Part shown: piece by piece, positions 44,908 through 53,003 of the stretch
Layout of the letters: each line of letters starts with the position of its first letter
Position numbering within the stretch: position 1 is the stretch's first letter
NCBI GenBank assembly: GCA_027729925.1
Contig: JAQCEB010000002.1
Location: 1-64,000 of the forward strand
DNA length: 64,000 nt
Direction of reading: 5' to 3'
From: Actinomycetota bacterium
GTDB taxonomy: Bacteria > Actinomycetota > Acidimicrobiia > Actinomarinales > Actinomarinaceae
Translations under genes and position numbers: made by a program
The notes under the pieces: model-generated
The model's input: the letters and a program-made list of their open reading frames with translations, nothing else
What the model was told of the DNA's origin: nothing
Databases searched by the model: none

Positions 44908-46162
44908 TAGGTACTTAATTCCTGAAGTAGATCAAATTTGGTCTGATCAAAACAAGATTAATACATGGAAAAAAATTCAATTTTACTATGTAGAAACCCT
45001 TGAAGAAGAAAATATAGCACCAAAAGGTGTGTCGGAAAAAATTAAAAATTCAGATGTTTTAAAAGAAGAAGTAGAAGCAAGAGAAGCTATTACAAATCAT
45101 GACTTGGCATCATTTATAGATGTTTTACAAGAAAAGGTTGGCGAAGGTTCCAATTGGATTCATTATGGGTTAACTAGTTCTGACATCGTTGACACCGCAA
45201 ATAGTCTTTTAATAAATGAATCAATAGTTCTTGTTGAAAAATTTGTTAATGATCTTTTGTTAGTTTTAAAGACAAGAGCTATGCAAGAAAAAGATACAAA
45301 AATAATTGGAAGAACTCATGGAGTGTTTGCTGAAGAAACTTTTCTTGGAAATATTTTTGGAAACTGGTATTTAGAAATTAAACGTGGTCTAGAAAGAATA
45401 TCTAAGTCAAAAGAAGGAATTAGTTTCGGAAAAATGAGTGGACCAGTTGGAAACTATACTGTTGTTTCAGAAGAAGTTGAAAGTAAAACTCTTAAAAAAC
45501 TTGGTTTACATCAGGAAATATTTGCTAGCCAAATAGTTGGAAGAGATAGATATGCTGAAGTTCTTAGTTCGATCGCAATTCTTGGAAGTACTTTTGATAG
45601 AATTGCGACAAATTTAAGAAACTACCAAAGATCTGAAATATCTGAGATGTTTGAATCATTTAAAGAAGGTCAAAAAGGCTCATCCGCTATGCCACATAAA
45701 AAAAATCCCATTGGTAGTGAGAGAATTTCTGGTTTATCAAGAATCTTAAGAGGTAATATAATTTCTGGTCTTGAAAACATGGTTCTTTGGAATGAAAGAG
45801 ATATTTCTAATTCATCTGTCGAGAGAATTATTTTTCCTGATAGTTTCCATATCATTTCATTCATTTCAAAAGAACTTAAAAATATTATTGAAAACATCCA
45901 TATAGATTATGAGAAAATCAACTCAAATCTAGAAATTGCACAAAATAAATTAATTAGTCAAAGAGTACTTTCGTTTTTGGTCTCACAAGGAATAGACAGA
46001 GATTCAGCATACGGAGAAATTCAAAAAGCACTTTTTGCAAATACAAGTTACGATGAATTGTTATTAAAAGTTAAAGAAAAATTTAATTTGGACGTTCCTA
46101 ATTTTCAAATTGAAACAATAAAAAACTTTGATGATGAAAATTTTTCAAAAAAATTAAATTAG
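44900..46162 (+). CDS. purB: Adenylosuccinate lyase
   Basis: PurB acts twice in purine synthesis, cleaving SAICAR and adenylosuccinate to release fumarate. The 420-residue protein shows the fumarase/aspartase superfamily motifs WIHYGLTSSDIVDTANSL, IIGRTHGVFAEET and the signature loop GSSAMPHKKNPIGSERI. It starts within the end of purA. It is followed three bases later by the DUF3159 gene. Confidence 0.96.
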   Translation: MIDRYLIPEVDQIWSDQNKINTWKKIQFYYVETLEEENIAPKGVSEKIKNSDVLKEEVEAREAITNHDLASFIDVLQEKVGEGSNWIHYGLTSSDIVDTANSLLINESIVLVEKFVNDLLLVLKTRAMQEKDTKIIGRTHGVFAEETFLGNIFGNWYLEIKRGLERISKSKEGISFGKMSGPVGNYTVVSEEVESKTLKKLGLHQEIFASQIVGRDRYAEVLSSIAILGSTFDRIATNLRNYQRSEISEMFESFKEGQKGSSAMPHKKNPIGSERISGLSRILRGNIISGLENMVLWNERDISNSSVERIIFPDSFHIISFISKELKNIIENIHIDYEKINSNLEIAQNKLISQRVLSFLVSQGIDRDSAYGEIQKALFANTSYDELLLKVKEKFNLDVPNFQIETIKNFDDENFSKKLN

Positions 46163-46165
46163 ATT

Positions 46166-46843
46166 TTGAAATTTAATAAAAAATTTAAAGAAATTATTAA
46201 AGAGTTAAAATCTTTATCTCCTGATAATGAGAACGTATTTGACTCAGTTATTGCACCGGTGCTGTTTGTACTTTTATCTAATCTTTTTGATCTCAACACA
46301 GCAATAGTTATAACCGGTATTGTAATTTTCGGATTTTTAGTTTTAAGATTTTTACAAAAACAAAACACAAAATATGTTTTTTATGGGGCACTCGGCTCAT
46401 TAATTGCATTAGTATTTGCTAAATATCAGGGCTCTGCATCTGGTTTTTTTATTCCTGGAATAGTTAGAGATGGGGTTATTTCAATAGTTGGCATTTTTTC
46501 AATATTTCTTGGTAAACCTTTTACTATTTACTCTTCAAAAGCTTTTAGAAAATGGCCAGAAGAGTGGTATTTGCATCCGCAAGTTAAACCTGCATATGTT
46601 TTAGTGGCTTATATTTGGACAGTTTATTTATTTTTGAAGGCAGCTTTACAAATTTATTTTTTTCAAAATCCTGAAATTCTTGTTTTAATAAAATTGACTA
46701 CTTCAAATCAGACTACTTTATTGTTATTAGTAATAACTTATTTAATCGGTCAAAAAAAACTACAAAGTCTAGGAGGTCCTAGTGTCGAAGAATTTCAAAA
46801 TAATGCAGCTCCTCCTTGGTCAAGCCAACAAGAGGGTTTTTAG
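46166..46843 (+). CDS. DUF3159 membrane protein
   Basis: A 225-residue protein with about five spans, typical of the actinobacterial DUF3159 family: an N-terminal VIAPVLFVLLSNLFDLNTAI span pair, GSASGFFIPGIVRDGVISIV, KAFRKWPEEWYLHPQVKPAY and a hydrophobic C-terminal half. A start at TTG 46166 is used. Function unknown; members often sit next to the purine or Trk/potassium genes of actinobacteria. Confidence 0.78.
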   Translation: MKFNKKFKEIIKELKSLSPDNENVFDSVIAPVLFVLLSNLFDLNTAIVITGIVIFGFLVLRFLQKQNTKYVFYGALGSLIALVFAKYQGSASGFFIPGIVRDGVISIVGIFSIFLGKPFTIYSSKAFRKWPEEWYLHPQVKPAYVLVAYIWTVYLFLKAALQIYFFQNPEILVLIKLTTSNQTTLLLLVITYLIGQKKLQSLGGPSVEEFQNNAAPPWSSQQEGF

Positions 46844-46856
46844 GTAAGATAAAAGT

Positions 46857-48077
46857 ATGTTAGAAATAAATAATTCAGAAATAACTAATCTGGCTGTTCT
46901 ATCTCTAATACTCTTATCTTTTTATGTCTTTTTAAAATGGTTTACTTTTCCTATTTTAAAAAAACTTGCAAAAAAAACTTCTACCCTTATAGATGATTTA
47001 TTACTTGATAAAAAATTTGTTCACAGGATTTCGTTTGTTTTTGTATTTATTCTTTTCAAAATTATTACAGTCACATCAGGGTATCAATTAAATATTTTTT
47101 TAAATCCAATTTTTCAAAGAATATTTAATGCGTTTTTTGCACTAACAATTGGTCTAACAATTCTCGAAATATTAACTGTTGTAAATAAGATATCGGAAAA
47201 AATAGATTTCCTAAGGGATAAGCCGATAAAAGGCTACATACAAATAATTAAAATAATAATTACATCATTTGTCCTAATTATTATTTTTGCATTACTAACT
47301 GGCCAATCAGTTGGATACTATATAAGTGGCTTAGGTGCCTTGACAGCTGTATTGCTCCTAATTTTCCAAGATACTATTTTATCATTTGTTGCTTCTGTTC
47401 AAATTAGTCAAAATGACATTATAAAAGTTGGTGACTGGATTGAAGTTAAAGAGTTTGGTGCAGATGGTGATGTAGTTGATATAGCTTTACATACTGTAAA
47501 AGTCCAAAATTGGGATAAAACAATTACAACTATTCCCACTTCCAAAATTGTAAATACTTCTGTCAAAAATTGGCGTGCCATGTCTGATTATGGCGGAAGA
47601 AGAATTAAAAGAGCAATCAATATTGATATATCAAGTATTAAGTTTTTAAGTGACGCTGAATTAGCAAATCTAGAGTTACTACCCCCATTAAAAAACTATT
47701 TACTTATAAAGAGAGAAGAGCTAAAAGAATACAATATAAAAATTAATGACGTTGATTCTGGATTAGAAAAAAGAAAACTTACAAATATTGGAACTTATCG
47801 CGCTTATATAGAAAATTATTTGAAACAAAATAAAAATTTAAATACTGAATCTATGACTTTCTTAATTAGACAACTACCTTCAAGCCCTGAAGGTGTGCCT
47901 CTAGAAATATATACATTTACAAATACAACAGAATGGGTAGCATATGAAAAAATTCAATCTGATATATTTGATCATTTATTTGCTATTCTTCCAAAATTTG
48001 GACTAAGAGCTTATCAAAATGGGCTATTAGAAGCTGTAGCTATGAAAAATTTACCTTTTCATCAGCTCGAAGATTGA
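46857..48077 (+). CDS. Mechanosensitive ion channel, MscS/YbdG type
   Basis: A 406-residue protein with four N-terminal spans, the pore-lining helix GALTAVLLLIFQDTILSFVA and the cytoplasmic MscS beta domain KVGDWIEVKEFGADGDVVDI, then TTIPTSKIVNTSVKNWRAMS. The long C-terminal domain with YGGRRIKRAINIDISSIKFL is of the YbdG/miniconductance type. It releases solutes on hypo-osmotic shock. Its last 38 bases overlap the convergent lnt. Confidence 0.9.
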   Translation: MLEINNSEITNLAVLSLILLSFYVFLKWFTFPILKKLAKKTSTLIDDLLLDKKFVHRISFVFVFILFKIITVTSGYQLNIFLNPIFQRIFNAFFALTIGLTILEILTVVNKISEKIDFLRDKPIKGYIQIIKIIITSFVLIIIFALLTGQSVGYYISGLGALTAVLLLIFQDTILSFVASVQISQNDIIKVGDWIEVKEFGADGDVVDIALHTVKVQNWDKTITTIPTSKIVNTSVKNWRAMSDYGGRRIKRAINIDISSIKFLSDAELANLELLPPLKNYLLIKREELKEYNIKINDVDSGLEKRKLTNIGTYRAYIENYLKQNKNLNTESMTFLIRQLPSSPEGVPLEIYTFTNTTEWVAYEKIQSDIFDHLFAILPKFGLRAYQNGLLEAVAMKNLPFHQLED

Positions 48078-49506
48078 ATTTTCTAATAATGTAGATTAAT
48101 ACAGATAAGAGCACAATAAAGAGATTTAAATAATTACCAAACATTGTATATAAAGTTAAACCAGTCATTCCAGATATTTTTTCTATAGAAGTAATAGTTT
48201 CAAACAACCTAGTTTGACCTAAGATTTCTCCGTCGTTCGAAATAAAAGCAGATTTTCCTGTAATTGCAGCATGAACAATTGGTCTATTATTTGAAATAGC
48301 ATTTGCACGAGACATTAAAATAAACTGATCAGACATAGCACTTAAACCATAGCTTGCTTGGTTTGTCAAAACTACAACTATTTCGGCTCCATTCTTAACA
48401 CCATTTCTAATATATCTCTGAAAAGCACCCTCGAATGAAATGACTGTTGAGATTTTAGAATTTTCCAGTTGAAAAATTTTTTCTTCAGTGCCTCTTATCA
48501 TGTCTCTTGGAACAAGGGAAAGTGGGGGGATCCAATCTAAATATTTTCTAAATGGTATATATTCTCCAAATGGTACGGGGTGTTGTTTTAAGTACTGATC
48601 GACAATCAAGCCTTGCTTATTGATAAAAACTCCATAATTTTCAAAATTTTTACTACCTATTGGTCTATCTCCACCAATAATAAAAAATGAATTCAGTCTT
48701 TCTGCTTCATTTCTAATATTATTCAATACATCAGAATGCAAAACAGGGTCGTTTTTAAATCCTGTCGAGCTTTCTGGCCAAACTACTAAATCCACTTTCT
48801 CATTAATTAATTTAGTTTGCTGTAAGTGGCTTTCATAAATCAACTGCCTCTCATTTTCACAATAGTTTTTTGCTCCAGGACAGGGACTATTGCCTTGAAC
48901 AATAGCAATAGTTGTTTGATTAGTTTTGCTTAAAACTGGAGTCTGGATATTTGCAAACACTGAAATAATTATTAAAAAAGTAAAAACTATAAGATAACTT
49001 TTTATAAAAATTTTTTCTTTATAAAAAACAAATGCTAAACAAATAGAACTAATTATTAATGATACGCCTAATGTTCCAAATGCTCTGAATAAAGGTATTA
49101 AAAACTTATAATCTACAAAAACTGTCCCAGGTAAACCCCAAGGAAATCCATTGAAAGGAAAATATAATCTCATTAAATCAAAAGCACTAATAACAGATAT
49201 TGAATACAAATATTTATTGTTTTTGTTATTTAATGCCTTCTTAAGAAAATGTCCAAACAAACCATATATTATTCCCATTAATATAAGTAGCGGTATCCAA
49301 GCTTCGTAACCAATAGATTGAATCCCGAATAAAATTACCCCATACGAGATAAAAGCAAAGATAGCTCCCGTATAAAATGGTTTATTTTTTATAGCTAAGG
49401 TCCAAAAAAGAATCGTTAAACTAGGAAAAATTAAATATTCATAACTAAATGGAGGAAAACTCAAAAAATATAAAATCCCTGCAATCAATGAATAAAGAAG
49501 ACTCAT
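48040..49506 (-). CDS. lnt: Apolipoprotein N-acyltransferase homologue with Cys-to-Ser at the nucleophile
   Basis: A 488-residue protein: seven or so N-terminal spans, then a nitrilase-fold domain. The Glu (VVWPESSTGF) and Lys (YLKQHPVPFGEYIPF) of the triad are present. The expected Cys before the E (VICYE in E. coli) reads VISFEGAF here; codon TCA at 48436-48438 encodes Ser. Lnt adds the third acyl chain to lipoproteins; the enzyme here may be inactive or altered. The fold assignment is firm. It is convergent to the MscS gene. Confidence 0.85.
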   Translation of the reverse strand: MSLLYSLIAGILYFLSFPPFSYEYLIFPSLTILFWTLAIKNKPFYTGAIFAFISYGVILFGIQSIGYEAWIPLLILMGIIYGLFGHFLKKALNNKNNKYLYSISVISAFDLMRLYFPFNGFPWGLPGTVFVDYKFLIPLFRAFGTLGVSLIISSICLAFVFYKEKIFIKSYLIVFTFLIIISVFANIQTPVLSKTNQTTIAIVQGNSPCPGAKNYCENERQLIYESHLQQTKLINEKVDLVVWPESSTGFKNDPVLHSDVLNNIRNEAERLNSFFIIGGDRPIGSKNFENYGVFINKQGLIVDQYLKQHPVPFGEYIPFRKYLDWIPPLSLVPRDMIRGTEEKIFQLENSKISTVISFEGAFQRYIRNGVKNGAEIVVVLTNQASYGLSAMSDQFILMSRANAISNNRPIVHAAITGKSAFISNDGEILGQTRLFETITSIEKISGMTGLTLYTMFGNYLNLFIVLLSVLIYIIRKFNLRADEKVNFS

Positions 49507-49543
49507 ATGCTCATATAGTAGTTAGTGATACCTTGATTGAAAA

Positions 49544-50278
49544 TTAAATTATATTTTTCAAAATGACAAATAAACCTGAAAATATTGAAAAATAAGTAAC
49601 GGTTAATGAAATGATACTATCAGACACCTTTGAGAAAAGTTTATTTGATAAAGAAAAACCAATAAGTACAAAAGGTATAAAAATAAAAAATAGATATAGA
49701 TGATCTAAGCTTAATTTTCCAGTAGCAAGCAATAAAACAAGGGTTATTATGATACCAAATGAAAAGACACTATTAAGTGATGGTCGGAATTCTTCTGACT
49801 TAGTATTTCTATATAGTAGCGCAACCGGAGGTCCTCCGACCGCAGCAGTCATTCCAAAAATACCAGAAAATGTACCCGCCAAAAAAGAATTTGTTTTATT
49901 TCTCTTTATTACCCATCCAAAGTAAGAAGCTACACCACCCATTAACACAATAAACCCAACAGATAAAGATAAATATTTTGTACTCAAGTTTAGTAACAAC
50001 AAGGTTCCAATTGGTCCTCCAACTAACCTTCCTAAAATTAAAGGTCGTACAAGCTTAAGATTGACTTTTTCTTTTTCTCTATAAAAAACTCTAATAGCTA
50101 GTGGTAAAGCAAGTAAAGAAAGTAGCTGCGGAACTAATTCTGGATTTATTTGAACAACTATTGGTGATGAAATAACAGCAAAACCAAAACCTAAAACTCC
50201 TTGTATTGCTGAACTTAAAAAAAATAATAAACCAAGAAATAAAATTTGAGAAAAACCTAAATCAAAAGGAAAACTCAA
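49544..50278 (-). CDS. TauE/SafE-family transporter
   Basis: A 244-residue protein with about eight spans. FFLSSAIQGVLGFGFAVISS and FLAGTFSGIFGMTAAVGGPP are the two TauE/SafE repeats, named for export of sulfite, sulfoacetate or similar organosulfur anions. The TTG start at 50276-50278 overlaps the TGA of the selW gene (50275-50277), giving the 4-base TTGA. This coupling suggests the two proteins act together; a role in sulfur or selenium compound transport is inference only. Confidence 0.85.
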   Translation of the reverse strand: MSFPFDLGFSQILFLGLLFFLSSAIQGVLGFGFAVISSPIVVQINPELVPQLLSLLALPLAIRVFYREKEKVNLKLVRPLILGRLVGGPIGTLLLLNLSTKYLSLSVGFIVLMGGVASYFGWVIKRNKTNSFLAGTFSGIFGMTAAVGGPPVALLYRNTKSEEFRPSLNSVFSFGIIITLVLLLATGKLSLDHLYLFFIFIPFVLIGFSLSNKLFSKVSDSIISLTVTYFSIFSGLFVILKNII

Positions 50279-50511
50279 CTAATAGCTTCTTCTATCAACC
50301 TGAGTATCTCACCATCTTCTGCGTGTCTTCCAAGTGATTTTTTTGAAAAAATGAGATTTCCATTGAGATAAAGTTCAAACACACCACCACCACTAGGTAT
50401 TAGAGTTATTGGACTTGCTTCCTTTCCGTACTTTTCTAAAATATCTTCGAGCGTACTAACTGCACGCGGTGTGTAGTTTCAAACTACACAAAATTCAAGT
50501 TTGATTTCCAT
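50275..50511 (-). CDS. SelW/Rdx-family selenoprotein with in-frame UGA (Sec11)
   Basis: No long standard ORF exists here because of a TGA at 50479-50481. Reading it as Sec gives a 78-residue thioredoxin-like Rdx protein: MEIKLEFCVV, then U, then NYTPRAVSTLEDILEKYG, ITLIPSGGGVFELYLNG and KKSLGRHAEDGEILRLIEEA. Cys8-Val-Val-Sec11 is the CxxU redox motif of SelW, and the GGGVFE/RHAEDGEI blocks are the family core. The start is ATG 50511 with GGAGG-free leader; the stop overlaps the TauE/SafE start. It may be a small thiol-linked oxidoreductase. A Cys version is common in other species. Confidence 0.93.
50451..50467 (-). promoter_or_regulatory. Candidate bacterial SECIS hairpin in the selW-like gene
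   Basis: On the mRNA, GCGUGC-AGUUA-GUACGC forms a 6-base-pair stem with a 5-base loop starting 11 bases after the UGA at 50479-50481. This is the position and size expected for a SelB-binding bacterial SECIS. One G-U pair is present. Confidence 0.6.
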
Positions 50512-50547
50512 AATTAGATAGTATCATAAAAAAACTGGAGGAGATGA

Positions 50548-52443
50548 ATGTTCGATTATTCAAATTTAACTAAAACTGAACTTGAAAATAATTTAAATAT
50601 AACACTAAATGCTTGCGAACAAATAATTAATGACATCAAGAAGGATTCAGAACCAAAGCTAGAAAAATTTGATCTCTTAGAGAGAGAGGTAAATTATTTA
50701 TTTGGAAGAGTTCCTTTTATGGCTAATGTCCATCCAAATCAAGAAATAAGAGAATTTGGCCATCAAGCAGAGTCGAAAGTCAGAAATTTTATTTTAGACT
50801 CAATGAAAGATGTTGATTTATATGAAAAGTTTAATGAAATAAAATCAGATAATTTTGATTTTGAGGAAAAAGAATTTTATAAAGATTTACAAAATGATTT
50901 TATTGATGTTGGACACAATTTAAGTGAAAATGATAAATCATTATTGTCAGAAATAGACAAAAAACTTATAGAACTTGAAATAAAGTTTTCTGAAAATATT
51001 GCAAAAGATAAAACAAAATTAAAATTCAAAAAGCACCAGCTAGATGGATTAAGTGAAGGTGAGTTAAGCAACTTAACATTAGAAGATAATCAATATATTG
51101 TGACAATGGCTTATCCAGATGTAAATGCAGTTATTGAGAACTGTAAAATTCGAGACACTAGAGAAACTGTTTGGAAAGCATTCAATAATAGAGCTTCTAA
51201 TGAAAACTCCCCCATTTTAAAAGAAGCAATTATGTTAAGAAACAATAAGGCAAAACTTTTTGGTTTCTCAACTTGGGCTCAGTATCGATTACAGCATCGA
51301 ATGGCTAAAAATCCTGAGAACGTTCAAAAAATGTACAATAATTTAATTCCAAAGTTACAAAAATCAGCAGAGAGAGAGAAAGAAGAAATTGTTTCAGATA
51401 ATATTAAAGTTTCTGAGATAGCACCGTGGGATATAAGATACTTTATATCTAAAAAAAGAAGTTCATTAAGCAAAATCGATAGCAGTGAACTCAAAAAATT
51501 CTTTTATATACATGATGTTAAAAAAGAAATGTTTTCAATCTGTGAAGAAGTATTCGATATTGAAATAAAACAAGAAGATGCTTCAACTGCTTGGCATAAA
51601 GATGTAGAACTTTGGTCTATAAATGAAGACGGTGAAAAGATAGCTTTTTTCTATCTTGATCTTTATCCAAGAGAAGGGAAGTACACCCATGCTGCTGTTT
51701 TTGATTTAGCGTCTGGTGGTTTAGAGTCTCAACATTTGCCTATGTCTTCAATGGTAGCTAATTTTCCAAATCCTAATACTGGAGATGGATTGATGACATT
51801 TGATGAGGTAGAAACTTTATTTCACGAGTTTGGACATATTTTGCATAATGGTATTGGAAAGTCCAAAATTTCGAGATATGTCGGTGCAAGCGTTGAATGG
51901 GATTTTGTTGAAGCACCTAGTCAAATCATGGAGCACTGGGTATGGAAAATTGAGTGTCTTTCACGATTTGCAAAAAATGTTGAAACAGGAGAAATGCTTT
52001 CAGAGGAAATTTGTACAAAATTAAAAAACTCAAAAAATATCGGAGTTAGTTTATTAACACTAAGACAAGTATCTTTTGGATTAGCTGATCAACATCTTCA
52101 TGGAAGCGACTATACGGATTCACTAGAAGAGGTTGAAAGCCAATCTCAAAAGGTGACAACCATTGAGTATCCGGGTGATGTTATGCATTTAAGTTCCTTC
52201 GGACACCTACTTGGTGGTTACGATGCAGCATATTATGGATACTTATGGGCTGATATCATAGGCGACGACTTATTTAGCAGATTTGAAAATGAAGGTATTT
52301 TATCTAATAGTGTTGGTAAGGATTACAAAAATAAAATTCTTAAACCTGGTGGAACAAAACCTGCAGAAGAACTGGTGAAAGATTTTCTCGGTAGAGATTG
52401 GAATGACGAAGCTTTTTTAATTCAAAAAAACTTGTTATTTTAA
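50548..52443 (+). CDS. M3-family oligopeptidase (oligoendopeptidase F / OpdA-like)
   Basis: A 631-residue M3 metallopeptidase. The zinc motif is ETLFHEFGHILHN (HExGH), with the third ligand Glu further on in WDFVEAPSQIMEHW. The N-terminal half is helical. Cytoplasmic peptide trimming is the known role; this fits the peptidases at 33236 and 36999 and the Aap uptake system. It starts with ATG 50548, preceded by GGAGGAG. It is divergent from selW by 36 bases. Confidence 0.92.
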   Translation: MFDYSNLTKTELENNLNITLNACEQIINDIKKDSEPKLEKFDLLEREVNYLFGRVPFMANVHPNQEIREFGHQAESKVRNFILDSMKDVDLYEKFNEIKSDNFDFEEKEFYKDLQNDFIDVGHNLSENDKSLLSEIDKKLIELEIKFSENIAKDKTKLKFKKHQLDGLSEGELSNLTLEDNQYIVTMAYPDVNAVIENCKIRDTRETVWKAFNNRASNENSPILKEAIMLRNNKAKLFGFSTWAQYRLQHRMAKNPENVQKMYNNLIPKLQKSAEREKEEIVSDNIKVSEIAPWDIRYFISKKRSSLSKIDSSELKKFFYIHDVKKEMFSICEEVFDIEIKQEDASTAWHKDVELWSINEDGEKIAFFYLDLYPREGKYTHAAVFDLASGGLESQHLPMSSMVANFPNPNTGDGLMTFDEVETLFHEFGHILHNGIGKSKISRYVGASVEWDFVEAPSQIMEHWVWKIECLSRFAKNVETGEMLSEEICTKLKNSKNIGVSLLTLRQVSFGLADQHLHGSDYTDSLEEVESQSQKVTTIEYPGDVMHLSSFGHLLGGYDAAYYGYLWADIIGDDLFSRFENEGILSNSVGKDYKNKILKPGGTKPAEELVKDFLGRDWNDEAFLIQKNLLF

Positions 52444-52459
52444 TTTTGACCTCTATAAT
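52432..52459 (+). promoter_or_regulatory. Candidate promoter before the second zinc-ribbon gene
   Basis: TTGTTA at 52432-52437 and TATAAT at 52454-52459 are spaced by 16 bases. It overlaps the last codons of the M3 peptidase gene. The palindrome at 52473-52490 follows just downstream of the expected start site, suggesting repression. Confidence 0.45.
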
Positions 52460-52472
52460 TGAAATGTTAAGC

Positions 52473-52490
52473 TTGTGAATATATTCACAA
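52473..52490. promoter_or_regulatory. Perfect 18-base palindrome, CRP/FNR-like operator
   Basis: TTGTGAATATATTCACAA is a perfect palindrome, and its TGTGA-N6-TCACA core equals the classical CRP half-site pair. It lies 23 bases before the zinc-ribbon gene start, downstream of a candidate TATAAT. A CRP/FNR-family protein could bind here; which one is unknown. Confidence 0.6.
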
Positions 52491-52513
52491 AGTATTAAAA
52501 AGGAAAAAAATAA

Positions 52514-52708
52514 ATGACAGACGGACTAAAAGCAAGTCAAATTAAAGGCGGTATAAGGCCATCTAAAAGTTTTGACCAAGGCAGAGTTTGCAAAGATGAT
52601 TCATGCAAAACTCAATTAAGCATATATAACAAGAGAGATTATTGTTTCAACCATGCTCCAGTAAAATATCCTAGAGTAAGAGGCAGAATCCTTCAAGAAA
52701 CTGCTTAA
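52514..52708 (+). CDS. Small zinc-ribbon-like protein (paralogue of 28868-29068)
   Basis: A 64-residue protein with the same Cys26-x4-Cys31-x12-Cys44-x2-His47 spacing as the one before dnaK, plus GRVCKDDSCKTQLSIYNKRD and YPRVRGRIL. It is clearly paralogous and basic. Function is unknown; a zinc-stabilised nucleic-acid or ribosome-associated protein is possible. It has an AAAAGGA ribosome-binding site, its own candidate promoter and operator, and a strong terminator at 52735. Confidence 0.85.
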   Translation: MTDGLKASQIKGGIRPSKSFDQGRVCKDDSCKTQLSIYNKRDYCFNHAPVKYPRVRGRILQETA

Positions 52709-52734
52709 GTATTAAAATCTCCCCCAGAGATTTC

Positions 52735-52765
52735 AAAAAGCCCCTATTTAATTAGGGGCTTTTTT
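52735..52765 (+). terminator. Rho-independent terminator after the second zinc-ribbon gene
   Basis: AAAAAGCCCCTA-TTTAAT-TAGGGGCTTTTT forms a strong stem with a 6-base loop and a U-rich 3' side. It makes the 52514 gene a single-gene transcript and separates it from copZ. Confidence 0.92.
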
Positions 52766-52793
52766 ATAAACTTAGCAATGTTAAAGTGGCGAT

Positions 52794-53003
52794 ATGGAGC
52801 TTAAATTTAAAGTACCTGAAATTTCTTGTGGTCATTGTAAACAGACTATTGAGTCTACTATTGGCTCACTAGATTATGTACAAAAAGTCGATGTTGACAT
52901 TGAAAATAAATTAGTTTCTGTTGATTCTAACCAGGTAGTTGATCTTTCTGATTTTGAAAAATTATTAGATGATCATGGATACACCATTGAACCAACAGAA
53001 TAA
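52794..53003 (+). CDS. copZ: Copper chaperone / heavy-metal-associated domain protein
   Basis: A 69-residue HMA (ferredoxin-like) domain. PEISCGHCKQTIE carries the metal motif Cys12-x2-Cys15; FEKLLDDHGYTIEPTE is the usual end of the fold. It would hand Cu+ to the ATPase encoded immediately downstream. It overlaps the copA start by 35 bases, so translation is tightly coupled. Confidence 0.88.
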   Translation: MELKFKVPEISCGHCKQTIESTIGSLDYVQKVDVDIENKLVSVDSNQVVDLSDFEKLLDDHGYTIEPTE

